Positions 26,239 to 35,756 of a stretch of 64,000 nucleotides of DNA are shown here, one piece after another (within the stretch, counting starts at the first letter, position 1; each line of letters opens with the position of its first letter). Source of the DNA: Streptomyces sp. CB09001 (GTDB lineage: Bacteria > Actinomycetota > Actinomycetes > Streptomycetales > Streptomycetaceae); contig NZ_CP026730.1 in assembly GCF_003369795.1 (NCBI RefSeq), positions 1,302,001 to 1,366,000 of the forward strand, given 5' to 3'. Under the pieces are notes generated by a model. That model worked only from the letters and a program-made list of their open reading frames with translations. It was not told the DNA's origin and did no database searches. The translations under genes were made by a program, and so were the position numbers.

Positions 26239-27036
26239 CTACTCGACGAAGTACGTCGGGTTGGGCAGCTTGTACGTCCGGTCCGCGTAGCCGCCCTGGA
26301 GGTCGGAGTACTGGTCGCCGAAGTTGGCGACGAGGTCGTACCCGAGGTCCCGCTCGATGTGCCGGCGGGTGCCCGCCTTGTATTGCACGGTGGTGCAGGT
26401 CCAGGCGCCCGGGGTGGCGCAGTGGGCCAGGTAGGACGGCGGGTTCGCCTTGTCCTTGAGGAACATGTGGGAGGCGTCCAGGTTCACGTCGGCGCCGACC
26501 TTCTTCAGGTTCTCGACGGCGGCGGTGCGCTGCGCCTCGCTCAGACCGGAGTTGTAGAAGACCTCGACGCCCCTCTTGTCGGCGTAGCGGGCCAGCTCGG
26601 GGCTGCCGGGGACGGCCGGGCGGTCGGCCCGGTCGACGTAGGCGGCCCAGGTGGCGCCGTCGTAGCCGTAGCTGTTCTTCTTCTCGTAGTCGAGGCTGAG
26701 GAGCAGCGTGTCGTCGATGTCGAAGACGACCGCGGGCCTGGTGTGCTCGTGGTGCGCGGTGCGGGCGGCCCGGTCGATCTGCTTCTTCGCGGCCGCGTCG
26801 ACGCGGGCCAGGTCCGCGGCGTAGGGGCTGTCCGGGGAGGCCTGGTAGACGCCGTCGGCGTCGAGCGTGGTGCCGTAGTAGGCGTCGATGTCCTTGGCCA
26901 GCACCCCGATGTTGTACGGCTCGTGGGTGGAGTTGGCCGTCGACTGGCCGGCGGTGGCGGCGCCCGTTCCGTACAGGACGGCACCGGCGACGGCACAGGC
27001 GGCGGTGACGGTCGCGATGCGCAGTGGTTTATGCAT
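26239..27036 (-). CDS. Secreted HAD acid phosphatase (subfamily IIIB)
   Basis: Signal peptide at the start (PLRIATVTAACAVAGAVLYGTGAATAG). HAD motif I is AVVFDIDDTLLLSLDY, motif II lies near EVFYNSGLSEAQR, and motif III/IV near LVANFGDQYSDLQGGYADRT. This is the class B / IIIB acid phosphatase pattern. 265 aa from ATG 27036 (MHKPLRIA). Convergent with the sigma/membrane protein pair, with only 12 bases between stops. Confidence 0.87.
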   Translation of the reverse strand: MHKPLRIATVTAACAVAGAVLYGTGAATAGQSTANSTHEPYNIGVLAKDIDAYYGTTLDADGVYQASPDSPYAADLARVDAAAKKQIDRAARTAHHEHTRPAVVFDIDDTLLLSLDYEKKNSYGYDGATWAAYVDRADRPAVPGSPELARYADKRGVEVFYNSGLSEAQRTAAVENLKKVGADVNLDASHMFLKDKANPPSYLAHCATPGAWTCTTVQYKAGTRRHIERDLGYDLVANFGDQYSDLQGGYADRTYKLPNPTYFVE

Positions 27037-27161
27037 GGCACATGTTTCTACGCGCGTCACCCGGGTGAGCGCGAGACCCGTGGCCGGATCCGCGCCCCTT
27101 TACCTGGCAAAAATCGCGTCAAGCAGGTCAAGTACCGGCCGCGACGGCCCGGTCGGCCCGT

Positions 27162-28313
27162 TCAGTGCCGTCCGTGGTGGTGCTGCCGGTCGTAGGGCCG
27201 CCAGTCGCCGAGGTACGCCTCGCGGGTGTGCGCGGCGGCCTCGGCGCGGGTGAGCTGCGGCCGGTTGTCCGGGACGGTGACCGCGGCGCCGGGGCCGGTG
27301 TTGCGGTACTCGCGGAACCGCTGCTCCTGCCAGGGGTACGCGTCGCGCATGTTGGCGTACGGCGCCACCGCGTCGATGCCCGGGCCGAGGTGGGTCTCGC
27401 GCACGGTGAGCATCGGCCGGGCGGTGGTGTCGGAGCTGGGCACCCAGGGGCGGGCCAGCTTGTAGTAGCCGCCGGGGGCCTCGCTGCTGACGCGGCCGCC
27501 CGTCACCAGGTAGCCCCGCGGGTTGCCGCCCGCCGTGGAGGGCGCGAAGACGAAGCCGTACGGGGCGGCGTCGAGGTCGGTGCGGACCAGGGTGCGGAAG
27601 TGGCAGTGCTCGTACACGGCGGTCGCCCGGCCGAAGACGAAGTCGACGTCGCCCTCGACGTAGCAGCGCTGGTAGTACTGGCGGGCGAAGAGGGAGAGGT
27701 CGCGGCTGTCGGCGTAGAGGGTGTCCTGGTGGCCGAGGAAGCGGCAGTCGTGGAAGGCGGACCGGTCGCCCATGACCTTGATCGCGACCGCCTGGGTGCC
27801 GGTCCAGTCGGGCCGGTCGGCGCGCAGCCAGTCGTTGGCGAAGGTGAGGGCGCGGGCGGTGAAGCCGTCGGCGCGCACGGTGGTGGTGGCGGACCCGCTG
27901 GTGCCGTAGCTGCCGGAGCCGTCGGGCTTGGGGGTGCCGGCGGCGTTGTCGTAGACGATGACGACGTCGCGCGGGTCCCCGGAGGCGCCGATCCAGGTCG
28001 CCCCGGTGCGCGAGGCGTCGACGGAGACCGTCTCGCGGTAGGTGCCGGGGGCGAGGACGAGCGTCCAGCCGTCGCCCTGGGCGGCGTCGACGGCGGCCTG
28101 GACGGAGGTGAAGTCGCCGCGGCCGTGCGGGTCGACGTACCGGGTCCTGGGTGTGCGGCGGTCGGCCGGTGAGCCGTACCGGCCGAAGGGACGCGGGTGC
28201 GGGTGCGGTCGGGTTCCGGCGGCGGCGGGACCGGCTGCCGCGAGGCCGAGGGCGGCGCCCGCGCCGGCGGTCGCCAGGAGGAAGCCTCTGCGGGACGCTG
28301 CGGGTCGGTGCAT
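27162..28313 (-). CDS. Secreted pectinesterase (CE8)
   Basis: Pectin methylesterase removing methyl esters from polygalacturonate. Twin-arginine signal ASRRGFLLATAGAGAALGLAAAGPAAAG. Family motifs in order: GDFTSVQAAVDAAQGDGWTLVL, GTYRETVSVD, DCRFLGHQDTLYAD with one catalytic aspartate region, and EGDVDFVFGRATAVYEHC with the second aspartate and arginine. It ends in a His-rich tail. 383 aa, ATG start. First of three neighbouring extracellular pectin-active genes. Confidence 0.93.
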   Translation of the reverse strand: MHRPAASRRGFLLATAGAGAALGLAAAGPAAAGTRPHPHPRPFGRYGSPADRRTPRTRYVDPHGRGDFTSVQAAVDAAQGDGWTLVLAPGTYRETVSVDASRTGATWIGASGDPRDVVIVYDNAAGTPKPDGSGSYGTSGSATTTVRADGFTARALTFANDWLRADRPDWTGTQAVAIKVMGDRSAFHDCRFLGHQDTLYADSRDLSLFARQYYQRCYVEGDVDFVFGRATAVYEHCHFRTLVRTDLDAAPYGFVFAPSTAGGNPRGYLVTGGRVSSEAPGGYYKLARPWVPSSDTTARPMLTVRETHLGPGIDAVAPYANMRDAYPWQEQRFREYRNTGPGAAVTVPDNRPQLTRAEAAAHTREAYLGDWRPYDRQHHHGRH

Positions 28314-28383
28314 GCGGGTGCTCCTTCGGGGAGGGGTGGGCCGGGGCGGTGCGGGCGCCCCGGCCCGGTTCGGGGGACGGGCG

Positions 28384-29718
28384 TCAGCGCAGGCGGCCGG
28401 CGCCCGCGCCGTGGTCGACGACGAAGGGGACCGCCCGGGACGGGAGGACCTTGGTGCGCAGCGAGGGCGTCCAGCCCGCGCCGGAGCGCAGGACGGCGTC
28501 GGGGTTCTCGGCGTTGTGGGCACCGATCAGGTCGACGGTGCGGCCGTTGACGCGGTTGTGCGCGGCGCTGAGCGGCGAGTCGTTCCAGCGCTTGAGCACC
28601 TTCGCGGGGCTGACGCCGGCCGGCAGGGTGAAGGCGTTGTGCTCGGCGACGAGCGCGGACTCCTTGCCGACGCCGAAGCTGTAGGCGTAGTCGTCCGAGG
28701 CCACGAAGTGGTTGTTGTAGACGTCGACCTGGCCGAAGCGGACGCGCGGCGCGCGCTCCACGAGGTTCTTGAACAGGTTGTGGTGGAAGGTCGCCCTGAG
28801 GTGGCCGCGGTCGACGGCGGCGGTGGACTCGCTGTCGCTGTTGCCGATCAGGATCGTCTTGTCGTGCTCGGTGAAGACGTTCCAGGACGCGGTGACGTGG
28901 TCCGCGCCCTTGACGATGTCCAGCTGGCCGTCGTGCTGCTGGTAGAGCATGCCGAAGTAGGTGGGCGCCGCGCTGTCGGGGTGCTCGCCGTCGGTGAAGG
29001 TGTTGTGGTCGAGCCAGACGTGCGTCGACCCGTACACCACGGCGCTGTCGTACTCGGAGTTCCAGTTGCCCTTGTCCCCGTCGGTCGGGTCCCACTGCGG
29101 GAAGCAGTCGACGGGGCTCTCGAAGGTGAGGTTGCGGACGATGACGTTGTCCACGTCCTTGATCTGGAGGCTGGCGCCCTTGAGCGCGGCACCCCGGCCG
29201 ACGCCGATGATGGTGGTGTTGGAGGGCACGTTCGCCTTGATGGACCGGTCCTGCTGTGCGGCGGAGACACGGCGCAGGCCCTCGGGGCTGCCGTCGGGCT
29301 CGGCGCTCAGGTCGGTCTCCGTGCCCCAGTTCTCGGGCGAGTACTTCTCCAGGTAGGCGTCGAAGTCGTAGCCGGGCGCGGCGAATGCCTGGCAGCCCTC
29401 GGAGACGGCGTCGACGGTGCCCCTGACCTTGATGATCCTGGGCGCGGTGCCGTCGGCGGCGAGGGCCGCTCTGAACTCGGCCCAGGTGGAGACCGTGTAC
29501 ACGTGCTCCGCGTCGGCGGCGGCCCCGCCGGTGGTGCCGGTTCCGTGCGAGGCCCAGCCGTCGCCCGCGGGCAGCGTCTGGCGGGCGGTGTCCCGGGGGT
29601 GGTGGTGCCCGGGCCGGGCCCCGGCCGTGGCGGCGGTCAGGCTCAGCACGAGGGCGGTGCAGCCGACGAGTGCGGCGGTTCTCTTCATGGCATGCTCATG
29701 CCATCTCTGGGTGCTCAT
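28384..29718 (-). CDS. Secreted pectate lyase (PL1)
   Basis: Cleaves de-esterified polygalacturonate by beta-elimination. Sec signal in MKRTAALVGCTALVLSLTAATAGA. Parallel beta-helix motifs: IIGVGRGAALKGASLQIKD, VWLDHNTFTDG with calcium-binding residues, TILIGNSDS, and the catalytic arginine region LVERAPRVRFGQVDVYNNHFV. ATG 29718 is preferred because GGGAGAG lies 7 bases upstream; ATG 29688 gives the bare signal peptide. 444 aa. Confidence 0.93.
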   Translation of the reverse strand: MSTQRWHEHAMKRTAALVGCTALVLSLTAATAGARPGHHHPRDTARQTLPAGDGWASHGTGTTGGAAADAEHVYTVSTWAEFRAALAADGTAPRIIKVRGTVDAVSEGCQAFAAPGYDFDAYLEKYSPENWGTETDLSAEPDGSPEGLRRVSAAQQDRSIKANVPSNTTIIGVGRGAALKGASLQIKDVDNVIVRNLTFESPVDCFPQWDPTDGDKGNWNSEYDSAVVYGSTHVWLDHNTFTDGEHPDSAAPTYFGMLYQQHDGQLDIVKGADHVTASWNVFTEHDKTILIGNSDSESTAAVDRGHLRATFHHNLFKNLVERAPRVRFGQVDVYNNHFVASDDYAYSFGVGKESALVAEHNAFTLPAGVSPAKVLKRWNDSPLSAAHNRVNGRTVDLIGAHNAENPDAVLRSGAGWTPSLRTKVLPSRAVPFVVDHGAGAGRLR

Positions 29719-29782
29719 GGTGCGGCTCTCCCTTGTTCTCGGGGTGGGGTGTGGGGTGTTGCCGGCCGGCCGGTCGGCGGGG

Positions 29783-30586
29783 TTACGCGGTGGCCGGTGC
29801 GGGCCAGCTGATCCAGGGTCCGGTGATCTCCTCGCCCAGCCGGCGCACGTCCCGGTGCGCCAGTACGCGCCCGCGCAGCAGCTCCCGGGCGACGAGCCGG
29901 GCGACCGCGATCGCGCCCGGCGGGTTGAAGTGGGTGTTGTCCTGCTCGGTGGCGGTCCAGTTGAAGTACGCCTTGGTCCCCTCGACGCCGATCCGCTGCC
30001 ACAGCGCGAGCGACAGCGCCTGCACGTCGAGCAGCGCCACGCCCTCCTGCGCCGCGAGCGCCCGCATCGCCGCCGGGTACTCCCCGTGGCTCGGCACGGC
30101 GTTCCCCGCCGCGTCGAACCGCCGTCGCTCGACGGGCGTGGCCAGCACCGGCCGCGCCCCGCGGGCCCGCGCACCGTCGACGTACATCCGCAGGTGGTCC
30201 TGGTACGTCGTCCAGGGCTCGGTGTAGCGGGCGGGGTCCTCGTCCTTCTCGTCGTTGTGCGCGAACTGGATCAGCAAGAAGTCACCGGGCCGGATCGCGC
30301 CGAGAACGGCATCGAGCCGCCCCTCTTCGACGAAGCTCTTGGAACTCCGCCCGTTCACGGCATGGTTGGCGACGCGAAGGTCGTTGCGGAGAAAGAACGG
30401 CAACGCCATGCCCCACCCGGTCTCGGGCGCGGCGTCGGAGTACTTCTGCGCGGCGGTGGAGTCCCCGGCGATGTAGAGGGTGCGGGTGCGGTGGCGTCCG
30501 CCGGCCTGGGCGGTCCGGGTGGCGGCGAGCGCCAGGGGAACGGAGGAGACGGCGGCTGCGGCGACCTGTCTTCGGCTGAGTGACAT
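29783..30586 (-). CDS. Secreted rhamnogalacturonan acetylesterase (SGNH)
   Basis: GDSL/SGNH hydrolase removing acetyl groups from rhamnogalacturonan (CE12-like). Block I is LYIAGDSTAAQKY (nucleophile serine), block II NHAVNGRSSKSF, block III FAHNDEKDEDP, and block V EQDNTHFNPPGA with the catalytic Asp/His. N-terminal twin-arginine type signal SLSRRQVAAAAVSSVPLALAA. 267 aa. It sits directly upstream of the pectate lyase on the same strand. Confidence 0.9.
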   Translation of the reverse strand: MSLSRRQVAAAAVSSVPLALAATRTAQAGGRHRTRTLYIAGDSTAAQKYSDAAPETGWGMALPFFLRNDLRVANHAVNGRSSKSFVEEGRLDAVLGAIRPGDFLLIQFAHNDEKDEDPARYTEPWTTYQDHLRMYVDGARARGARPVLATPVERRRFDAAGNAVPSHGEYPAAMRALAAQEGVALLDVQALSLALWQRIGVEGTKAYFNWTATEQDNTHFNPPGAIAVARLVARELLRGRVLAHRDVRRLGEEITGPWISWPAPATA

Positions 30587-30611
30587 GCCGGTCTGCCTTT
30601 CAGGAAGGGGA

Positions 30612-30720
30612 TGGGACAGTCCCCCCAGGGACGCGGGACTGTATCGATGTGCGGCTCCGCCGCGTGGGCGCGATCAACCACAGGCGGCCCGCAGCCCGCG
30701 ACGAACCACGGACCACCCAC
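30612..30720. repeat. Dispersed intergenic repeat (gtatcgatgtgcggctccg type)
   Basis: Contains gggacgcgggactg, then gtatcgatgtgcggctccgc, gcgtgggcgcgatcaaccac and gcccgcagcccgcg. I recognise it as the longer variant of the common Streptomyces ggggcgcgggg element, with an insertion after the ACTG. It fills most of the gap between the acetylesterase and the solute-binding protein and probably also acts as their terminator region. Confidence 0.65.
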
Positions 30721-30750
30721 GGCGAAACCCGGACCCGGAACCGGAACCGA

Positions 30751-32121
30751 CTAACCCATCTGCTCCGTCCACTCGGCCTGCGCCTCGTTCAGCTTGTCGG
30801 CCAGCCCGTCCAGGAAATCCTTCGCACTCGTGTCGCCCAGCAGCACCTTCTGGAACCCCGGCTCACTCTCCGACTTGGACAGCGTGTTCCAGTCCGGCAG
30901 GTAGTACGGCAGCTGGACAATGGTCGTGGACCCGTCGTTCAGCGCCTGCGCCGCCAGCTTCGTCGGCTCCGCCTTCTGGATCCACGCGTCGCTCGCGGCC
31001 TCCGTGCTGGACGGCACCTGACCGGCCGCCTCGTTGAACTTCGAGTTCTGCTCCTTCGACGTGGCGAACTCGATGAACTTCCAGGCGGCCTCCTTGTTCT
31101 TCGAGCTCTTGAACATGCCGAGCCCGTCGACCGGGTTGGACACCTGGACCCGCTTGCCGGAGGCGCCGACCGGCTGCGGGATGCCGCGGAACTTGTCGAC
31201 GCCGAGTGCCTTCACGTGGTCCTGGTAGGAACCGAGGTTGTGGTTGAGCATGCCGATGGTGCCGGTGTCCCACTGGGCGACCATCTTGGCGAAGTCGTTG
31301 TTGACGTCGGCGGCCGGCGTGACCTTCTTGTAGAGGGCCGCGTACTTCTCCAGCGCCTCGACGTTCTTCGGGTCGTTGACGGTGGTCTTCTTCTTGCCGG
31401 CGTCCCAGAACGAGGTGATGCCGGACTGCCCGTACATCGCGTCGAGCGCCTGGGCGATGGAGCCGGAACCGCCGCGGATGGTGTAGCCGAACTCGTTCTT
31501 GCCCGCGTCGGTCAGCTTCTCGGCGGCGGCGTAGAACTTGTCCCACGTCGTCGGCGCGTCGAGACCGGCCTTCTCGAACAGGTCGGTGCGGTAGTAGAGG
31601 ACGCCGTTGTTGGCGGAGGTCGGCATCGAGTACAGGGTGCCGTCGCCGCCGCCGGCGGCCTTCAGGGACTCGACCATGTCCTTGTTGATCTTGCCGCTCA
31701 GCGGCGACTTGGTGAGCCGGTCGTCCAGCGGCTCCAGGGCGTTCTGGGCGGAGAAGCCCGCGAGCATCGACGCCGTCACGCCGCCGACGTCCGGCAGGCC
31801 GCCGCCCTGGATGGCGGTGTCGACCTTGGACTGGTACTCGGTGGCGGCGATGCCGACGTACTCCACGTCGATGTCCGGGTTCGCCTTCTCGAAGTCGGCG
31901 ATGATCGTCTTCCAGACGGCCGTACGGATACCGCCGTTGTTGTCCCAGAAGGTGATCTTCCCCTTGCCGCTGCCCTCGGCCCCCTTGTCGCCGCCCGCTC
32001 CGCTGCCGTCGTCGCCGCAGGCGGTGGCGGTCAGCGCGAGCACGGCCCCCAGGGCGACGGCGGCGGACGTCCGGCGCCCGACTGTGCCTTTGTCTCTGCT
32101 GCTGAGCATGCTGATCCTCAT
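30751..32121 (-). CDS. Sugar ABC transporter solute-binding lipoprotein
   Basis: Family 1 extracellular solute-binding protein. Lipoprotein signal VGRRTSAAVALGAVLALTATACGDD with lipobox TATAC, then a Gly/Ser/Lys-rich linker and the SBP fold (TFWDNNGGIRTAVWKTIIADFEK; WKFIEFATSKEQNSKFNEAAG). 456 aa from ATG 32121. It lies downstream of two permeases, GH43 and sugar-processing genes on the same strand. No ATPase gene is present, so the shared MsiK-type ATPase is probably used. Confidence 0.9.
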   Translation of the reverse strand: MRISMLSSRDKGTVGRRTSAAVALGAVLALTATACGDDGSGAGGDKGAEGSGKGKITFWDNNGGIRTAVWKTIIADFEKANPDIDVEYVGIAATEYQSKVDTAIQGGGLPDVGGVTASMLAGFSAQNALEPLDDRLTKSPLSGKINKDMVESLKAAGGGDGTLYSMPTSANNGVLYYRTDLFEKAGLDAPTTWDKFYAAAEKLTDAGKNEFGYTIRGGSGSIAQALDAMYGQSGITSFWDAGKKKTTVNDPKNVEALEKYAALYKKVTPAADVNNDFAKMVAQWDTGTIGMLNHNLGSYQDHVKALGVDKFRGIPQPVGASGKRVQVSNPVDGLGMFKSSKNKEAAWKFIEFATSKEQNSKFNEAAGQVPSSTEAASDAWIQKAEPTKLAAQALNDGSTTIVQLPYYLPDWNTLSKSESEPGFQKVLLGDTSAKDFLDGLADKLNEAQAEWTEQMG

Positions 32122-32185
32122 TGGTCGGCTCTCTTCTTCCGGGTCTTCTGGATCGAACAAAGCGGTGGAACGACAACGTGGGGGT

Positions 32186-33760
32186 TCAGTGGGCCCCGAC
32201 GCGGAACCGTGTGAAGGTGGCGGCGCCGGCGGGTCCCTGGCCGGCGGGCGCGAGGGCGAACAGTCCGAGCAGTGCGCCGACCCAGCGCCAGGGGGTGGCG
32301 GCGAACTCCCGGCCGACGGGGTGCGGGCCGTCGACAGGGCCGTCGTCGCCGAGGTCGTCGCCGAGAAGGTCGTAGGAGAAGCGGCAGCGCGCCCCGGGGA
32401 CCGTCTCGATCCGCAGCCTGGCCCGTCCCCCGGGTGCGGGGCGGGGCCGGTCGGCGTCCCGCTCGGCCTCGGCCACGGACTCGGCGAAGCGGTGCACCAG
32501 GTGCACCGTCCCGTCGGTGTCCCGCTGGAGCCCGACCCAGCGGTAGGCGTCGCCGAGCACCGCGAGCCCGGCCCGCGCGCCGGGCTCCTCGCTGTCCAGG
32601 CGCAGTTCGACCTCGATCACCGAGGGTTCGCCGGGAAAGCGCTGGGTCAGGACGCTCGGCAGCAGGCGCAGATCGTGCGCGTCGGCCGAGCGGACGCAGG
32701 CGAGCCGCAGCCCGTCCCCGGCGTGCTGGGTGGCCCAGCCGGCCCGGGGGTTGGCCGTCCACGACCACTGGCGGCCGAACCGCCCGCCGGGGAAGTCGTC
32801 GTCGGTCGCGGGTGCGGCGGGCGGCTGCGGGGGCAGGGCGGGACGCCGGTGCTCAACGACCGGGGCGCCCTCGTCGCCCATGACCGGCCACCCGGCCGGG
32901 TCCCACCGCATCGGCTGAAGGTGGACCACCCTGCCGTACGCGCCGCGCTGCTGGAAGTGCAGGAACCAGTCCTCCCCGGACGCCGTGCGCACCCAGCCGC
33001 CCTGATGGGGGCCGTTGACGTCGGTGTCCCTCTGCTCCAGGACGACCTTCTCCTCGTACGGTCCGAAGAACTCGCGGGAGCGGAAGGCGCCCTGCCAGCC
33101 GGTCTCCACCGATCCGGCGGGGGCGAGGATCCAGTACCAGCCGTCGTGCCGGTAGAGCTTGGGGCCCTCCAGGGTGAACCAGCCGGGGAGCCGGTCGGCG
33201 TCCACGATCACCGTGCCCTCGTCGAGGAGCCCGGTGCCGTCAGGATGCATGCGGTGGCCGGTGAGGCGGTTCTTGATCCCGGAGCGGGAGCGGGCCCAGG
33301 CGTGCACGAGGTACGCCTCGCCGGTCTCCTCGTCCCACAGGGGGCAGGGGTCGATCAGGCCCTTGCCCGCCTTGACCAGGTGGGGCACGGTCCACGGGCC
33401 CCGGATGTCGGGGGCGTTGACCTGGAGGACGCCCTGGTCCGGGTCGCCCCAGAAGATCCAGAACCGGTTGGCGTGGTGGCGCAGGGCCGGCGCCCAAACG
33501 CCGCAGTCGTGGCGGGGCCGCGCGAACTCCCGTTCGGGCTCCAGGCGCTCCAGGGCGTGCCCGACCAGGGTCCAGTGGACGAGATCCCGTGAGTGCAGGA
33601 GGGGCAGGCCGGGGACGCGGCCGAAACTGGAGGCGGTCAGGTAGAAGTCGTCGCCGACGCGGACGACGTCCGGGTCGGACCAGTCGGCGTTCAGGACGGG
33701 GTTGGTGTACGTCCCCGCGGTCCCGGGAGCCGCGTCCCGGGTGTTCTCGGCGGCGGTCAC
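32186..33760 (-). CDS. Glycoside hydrolase family 43 protein
   Basis: Five-bladed propeller glycosidase, probably beta-xylosidase or alpha-L-arabinofuranosidase. Catalytic base region TNPVLNADWSDPDVVRVGDDFYL, modulating aspartate region KGLIDPCPLWDEETGEAYLVHAW, and general acid in WFTLEGPKLYRHDGWYW. From about residue 330 a C-terminal beta-sandwich (FPGGRFGRQWSWTANP) follows. 524 aa, no signal peptide, so it would act on imported oligosaccharides. GTG start overlaps the upstream PmoA-like gene. Confidence 0.88.
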   Translation of the reverse strand: MTAAENTRDAAPGTAGTYTNPVLNADWSDPDVVRVGDDFYLTASSFGRVPGLPLLHSRDLVHWTLVGHALERLEPEREFARPRHDCGVWAPALRHHANRFWIFWGDPDQGVLQVNAPDIRGPWTVPHLVKAGKGLIDPCPLWDEETGEAYLVHAWARSRSGIKNRLTGHRMHPDGTGLLDEGTVIVDADRLPGWFTLEGPKLYRHDGWYWILAPAGSVETGWQGAFRSREFFGPYEEKVVLEQRDTDVNGPHQGGWVRTASGEDWFLHFQQRGAYGRVVHLQPMRWDPAGWPVMGDEGAPVVEHRRPALPPQPPAAPATDDDFPGGRFGRQWSWTANPRAGWATQHAGDGLRLACVRSADAHDLRLLPSVLTQRFPGEPSVIEVELRLDSEEPGARAGLAVLGDAYRWVGLQRDTDGTVHLVHRFAESVAEAERDADRPRPAPGGRARLRIETVPGARCRFSYDLLGDDLGDDGPVDGPHPVGREFAATPWRWVGALLGLFALAPAGQGPAGAATFTRFRVGAH

Positions 33761-34602
33761 GGGCTCACCGCCTTGCGTACGAGGGCGGCGGCCCCGTCGG
33801 CGTCGAGGCGGCCGTCGGCGACGACGGTGACGATCCGCCGGACCAGGGTGTCGCCCGGGGCGACGGTCACCCGGTCGTCGTGGGCCAGCGAGGAGCCGAC
33901 GCCCGGGTACTCCTCGGTGCGCACGAACCACGGGTCGCGCCGGGTGCGTTCGGTGGCGCCGGCGAACACCAGCGACCAGGTCTCCCCGGTCAGGGCGAGC
34001 CAGTCGGCGCCGCGACCGTGCACCTCCCGTTCGCCCTCCCGGTCGGCGGTGAAGACGCCGGGCGCCGTGCTCTCCTTGCGGGCGCGCCAGAAGAAGCCGC
34101 CGTACGCGGCGCCGGGGCGCCCGTTGGTGGCGGGGCTGCCGAGGGTGAGCGGGTCCGGGGTGACGTTGGTGAGGGAGAAGGTGAAGTCCAGCGCCCAGGC
34201 GGCGCCCGTGAGTCCGGTGGCCGCGACCGTGCGGCGCTCGCGCAGCAGCTCGCTGCCGGCGGCGACCCAGCGCAGTTCCTCGACGAAGCCGTCGGGGTCG
34301 CGGAGCTGGAAGGCGGTGTGCCGCTGGGTGCCGTGGTTGTCCAGCTCGGTCGGTCCCCGGCCCCGGACGTAGGTGCGCCCGCCCCAGAAGTTGTGCCCCT
34401 CGACGTCGGGAACGGCGACACCGACGCCGAGGTGATGGAGGTGGTCGGCGGGGCTGAACTCGGTGACGGCCGTGCCGGCCAGGGTGGTGACGGGGTGCAG
34501 GCAGGGGCGCGGGGAGAGCCGTTGGGGCAGTTCCGGCCGGGTCGTGTAGCGGGCGACGGGACGGCCCGCCACGCGCAGCACCGGGGAGTCGTTGCCGGTC
34601 AT
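33757..34602 (-). CDS. PmoA-like (DUF6807) protein
   Basis: 281-aa protein of the PmoA-like group, often linked to sugar catabolism operons. Blocks: FSPADHLHHLGVGVAVPDVEGHNFWGGRTY with clustered His, DNHGTQRHTAFQLRD, YGGFFWRARK and GRGADWLALTGETWSLVFAG. A beta-sandwich similar to aldose epimerase folds is expected. ATG start overlaps the stop of the Gfo/Idh gene. Exact reaction unknown. Confidence 0.75.
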   Translation of the reverse strand: MTGNDSPVLRVAGRPVARYTTRPELPQRLSPRPCLHPVTTLAGTAVTEFSPADHLHHLGVGVAVPDVEGHNFWGGRTYVRGRGPTELDNHGTQRHTAFQLRDPDGFVEELRWVAAGSELLRERRTVAATGLTGAAWALDFTFSLTNVTPDPLTLGSPATNGRPGAAYGGFFWRARKESTAPGVFTADREGEREVHGRGADWLALTGETWSLVFAGATERTRRDPWFVRTEEYPGVGSSLAHDDRVTVAPGDTLVRRIVTVVADGRLDADGAAALVRKAVSP

Positions 34603-35756
34603 CGGGTGCTCACCTCGTATCGCGGGTGCTCGGTGCGCGGCGCCCAGGGCGCGCCCAGTTCGGAGTAGAGGGAGAGGGTGTCGGCGGCGGCGGCCACGAG
34701 GCCGTCGATGCCGGGGACCACGCGGCGCCGCTCGCCGGGGACGCGCCGCCAGGCGGCGGCGGGCAGCGGCTCCGGGTCGGGCGCCCGGCGGATCGCCTCG
34801 ACCACCCGCATGAAGGCGCCCGTCTCGTCCGGCGGCACCAGCAGCGGGGCGCCGGTGGTGAGGTGGTCGACCAGGTTCTCCAGCAGGTCGGTGCGGTCGT
34901 GGTGGAACTCCTCGGGGCCGTGGCCGCCGCGCTGGAGCAGGACCCGGTCCTGCTTGTACCAGAAGGTGACGCGGCCGCTGGAGCCGTGCACCAGCACGTA
35001 CGGCTCGGCGGCCCGCTCCGCGCACAGGGTGGCGGCGACGGTGACGCGGTGCCCGCGCGCGGTGCCGATCCGTACGCAGGAGGTGTCGTCGGCCTCGATG
35101 TCGTTGGCGTGGCTCAGCTCGGTCTCGATGCCGGTGACGTCCTCGGCGCGGGCGGTGCCGCCGAGCGCGAGGGCGGTGGCGACGGCGTGCGCCAGCGGGT
35201 TGGTCAGCGCGCCGTCGATCACGTCGGCGCCGTTCAGCCGCCGCTTGCCCGACCAGGGCGCCCGGCGGAAGTAGGCCTCGTCGCGCACCCACGCACCGGC
35301 CCCGCCGATGCCCACGACCTCGCCGATCGCGCCCCCGGCGATCAGCTCGCGGACGGCCGGCACGGCGTGCGAGCCCAGCGACTGGAACCCGACCTGGCAG
35401 GCGACGCCCACCTCGGCGACCCCGTCCGCCATGCGCCGGAACTCGGCGTACGACGGTGCCGGGGGCTTTTCGAGGAGGAGGTGCACGCCGCGGCGGGCGG
35501 CGGTCAGGGCGAGGTCGGTGTGGGTGGGGATCGGCGTGCAGATCACGGCGATCCGGGCGCCGGTGGAGTCCAGCAGGGCGCCGAAGTCGGCGGACTGCTC
35601 GGGGAGTTCGCCCTCGGCCTCCGGTTCGGTCAGCGGGGTCAGCTCGCAGATGCCGGCCAGCCGGACCAGTCCCGCCCGCTCCAGGCGGCGGATGTTGGCG
35701 ACGTGCCAGCGGCCGTGGCCGCGGGCGCCGGCGAGGACGACGGGAACCCGGCTCAT
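34599..35756 (-). CDS. Gfo/Idh/MocA-family oxidoreductase
   Basis: NAD(P)-dependent sugar oxidoreductase. N-terminal Rossmann fold (VPVVLAGARGHGRWHVANIRRLERAG), the conserved EKP motif in HLLLEKPPAPSYAEF and a C-terminal alpha/beta domain (NGADVIDGALTNPLAHAVATALALGG). 385 aa. It overlaps both neighbours by 4 bases, so it is cotranscribed with the permeases and the PmoA-like gene. Likely oxidises or epimerises the imported sugar. Confidence 0.87.
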   Translation of the reverse strand: MSRVPVVLAGARGHGRWHVANIRRLERAGLVRLAGICELTPLTEPEAEGELPEQSADFGALLDSTGARIAVICTPIPTHTDLALTAARRGVHLLLEKPPAPSYAEFRRMADGVAEVGVACQVGFQSLGSHAVPAVRELIAGGAIGEVVGIGGAGAWVRDEAYFRRAPWSGKRRLNGADVIDGALTNPLAHAVATALALGGTARAEDVTGIETELSHANDIEADDTSCVRIGTARGHRVTVAATLCAERAAEPYVLVHGSSGRVTFWYKQDRVLLQRGGHGPEEFHHDRTDLLENLVDHLTTGAPLLVPPDETGAFMRVVEAIRRAPDPEPLPAAAWRRVPGERRRVVPGIDGLVAAAADTLSLYSELGAPWAPRTEHPRYEVSTR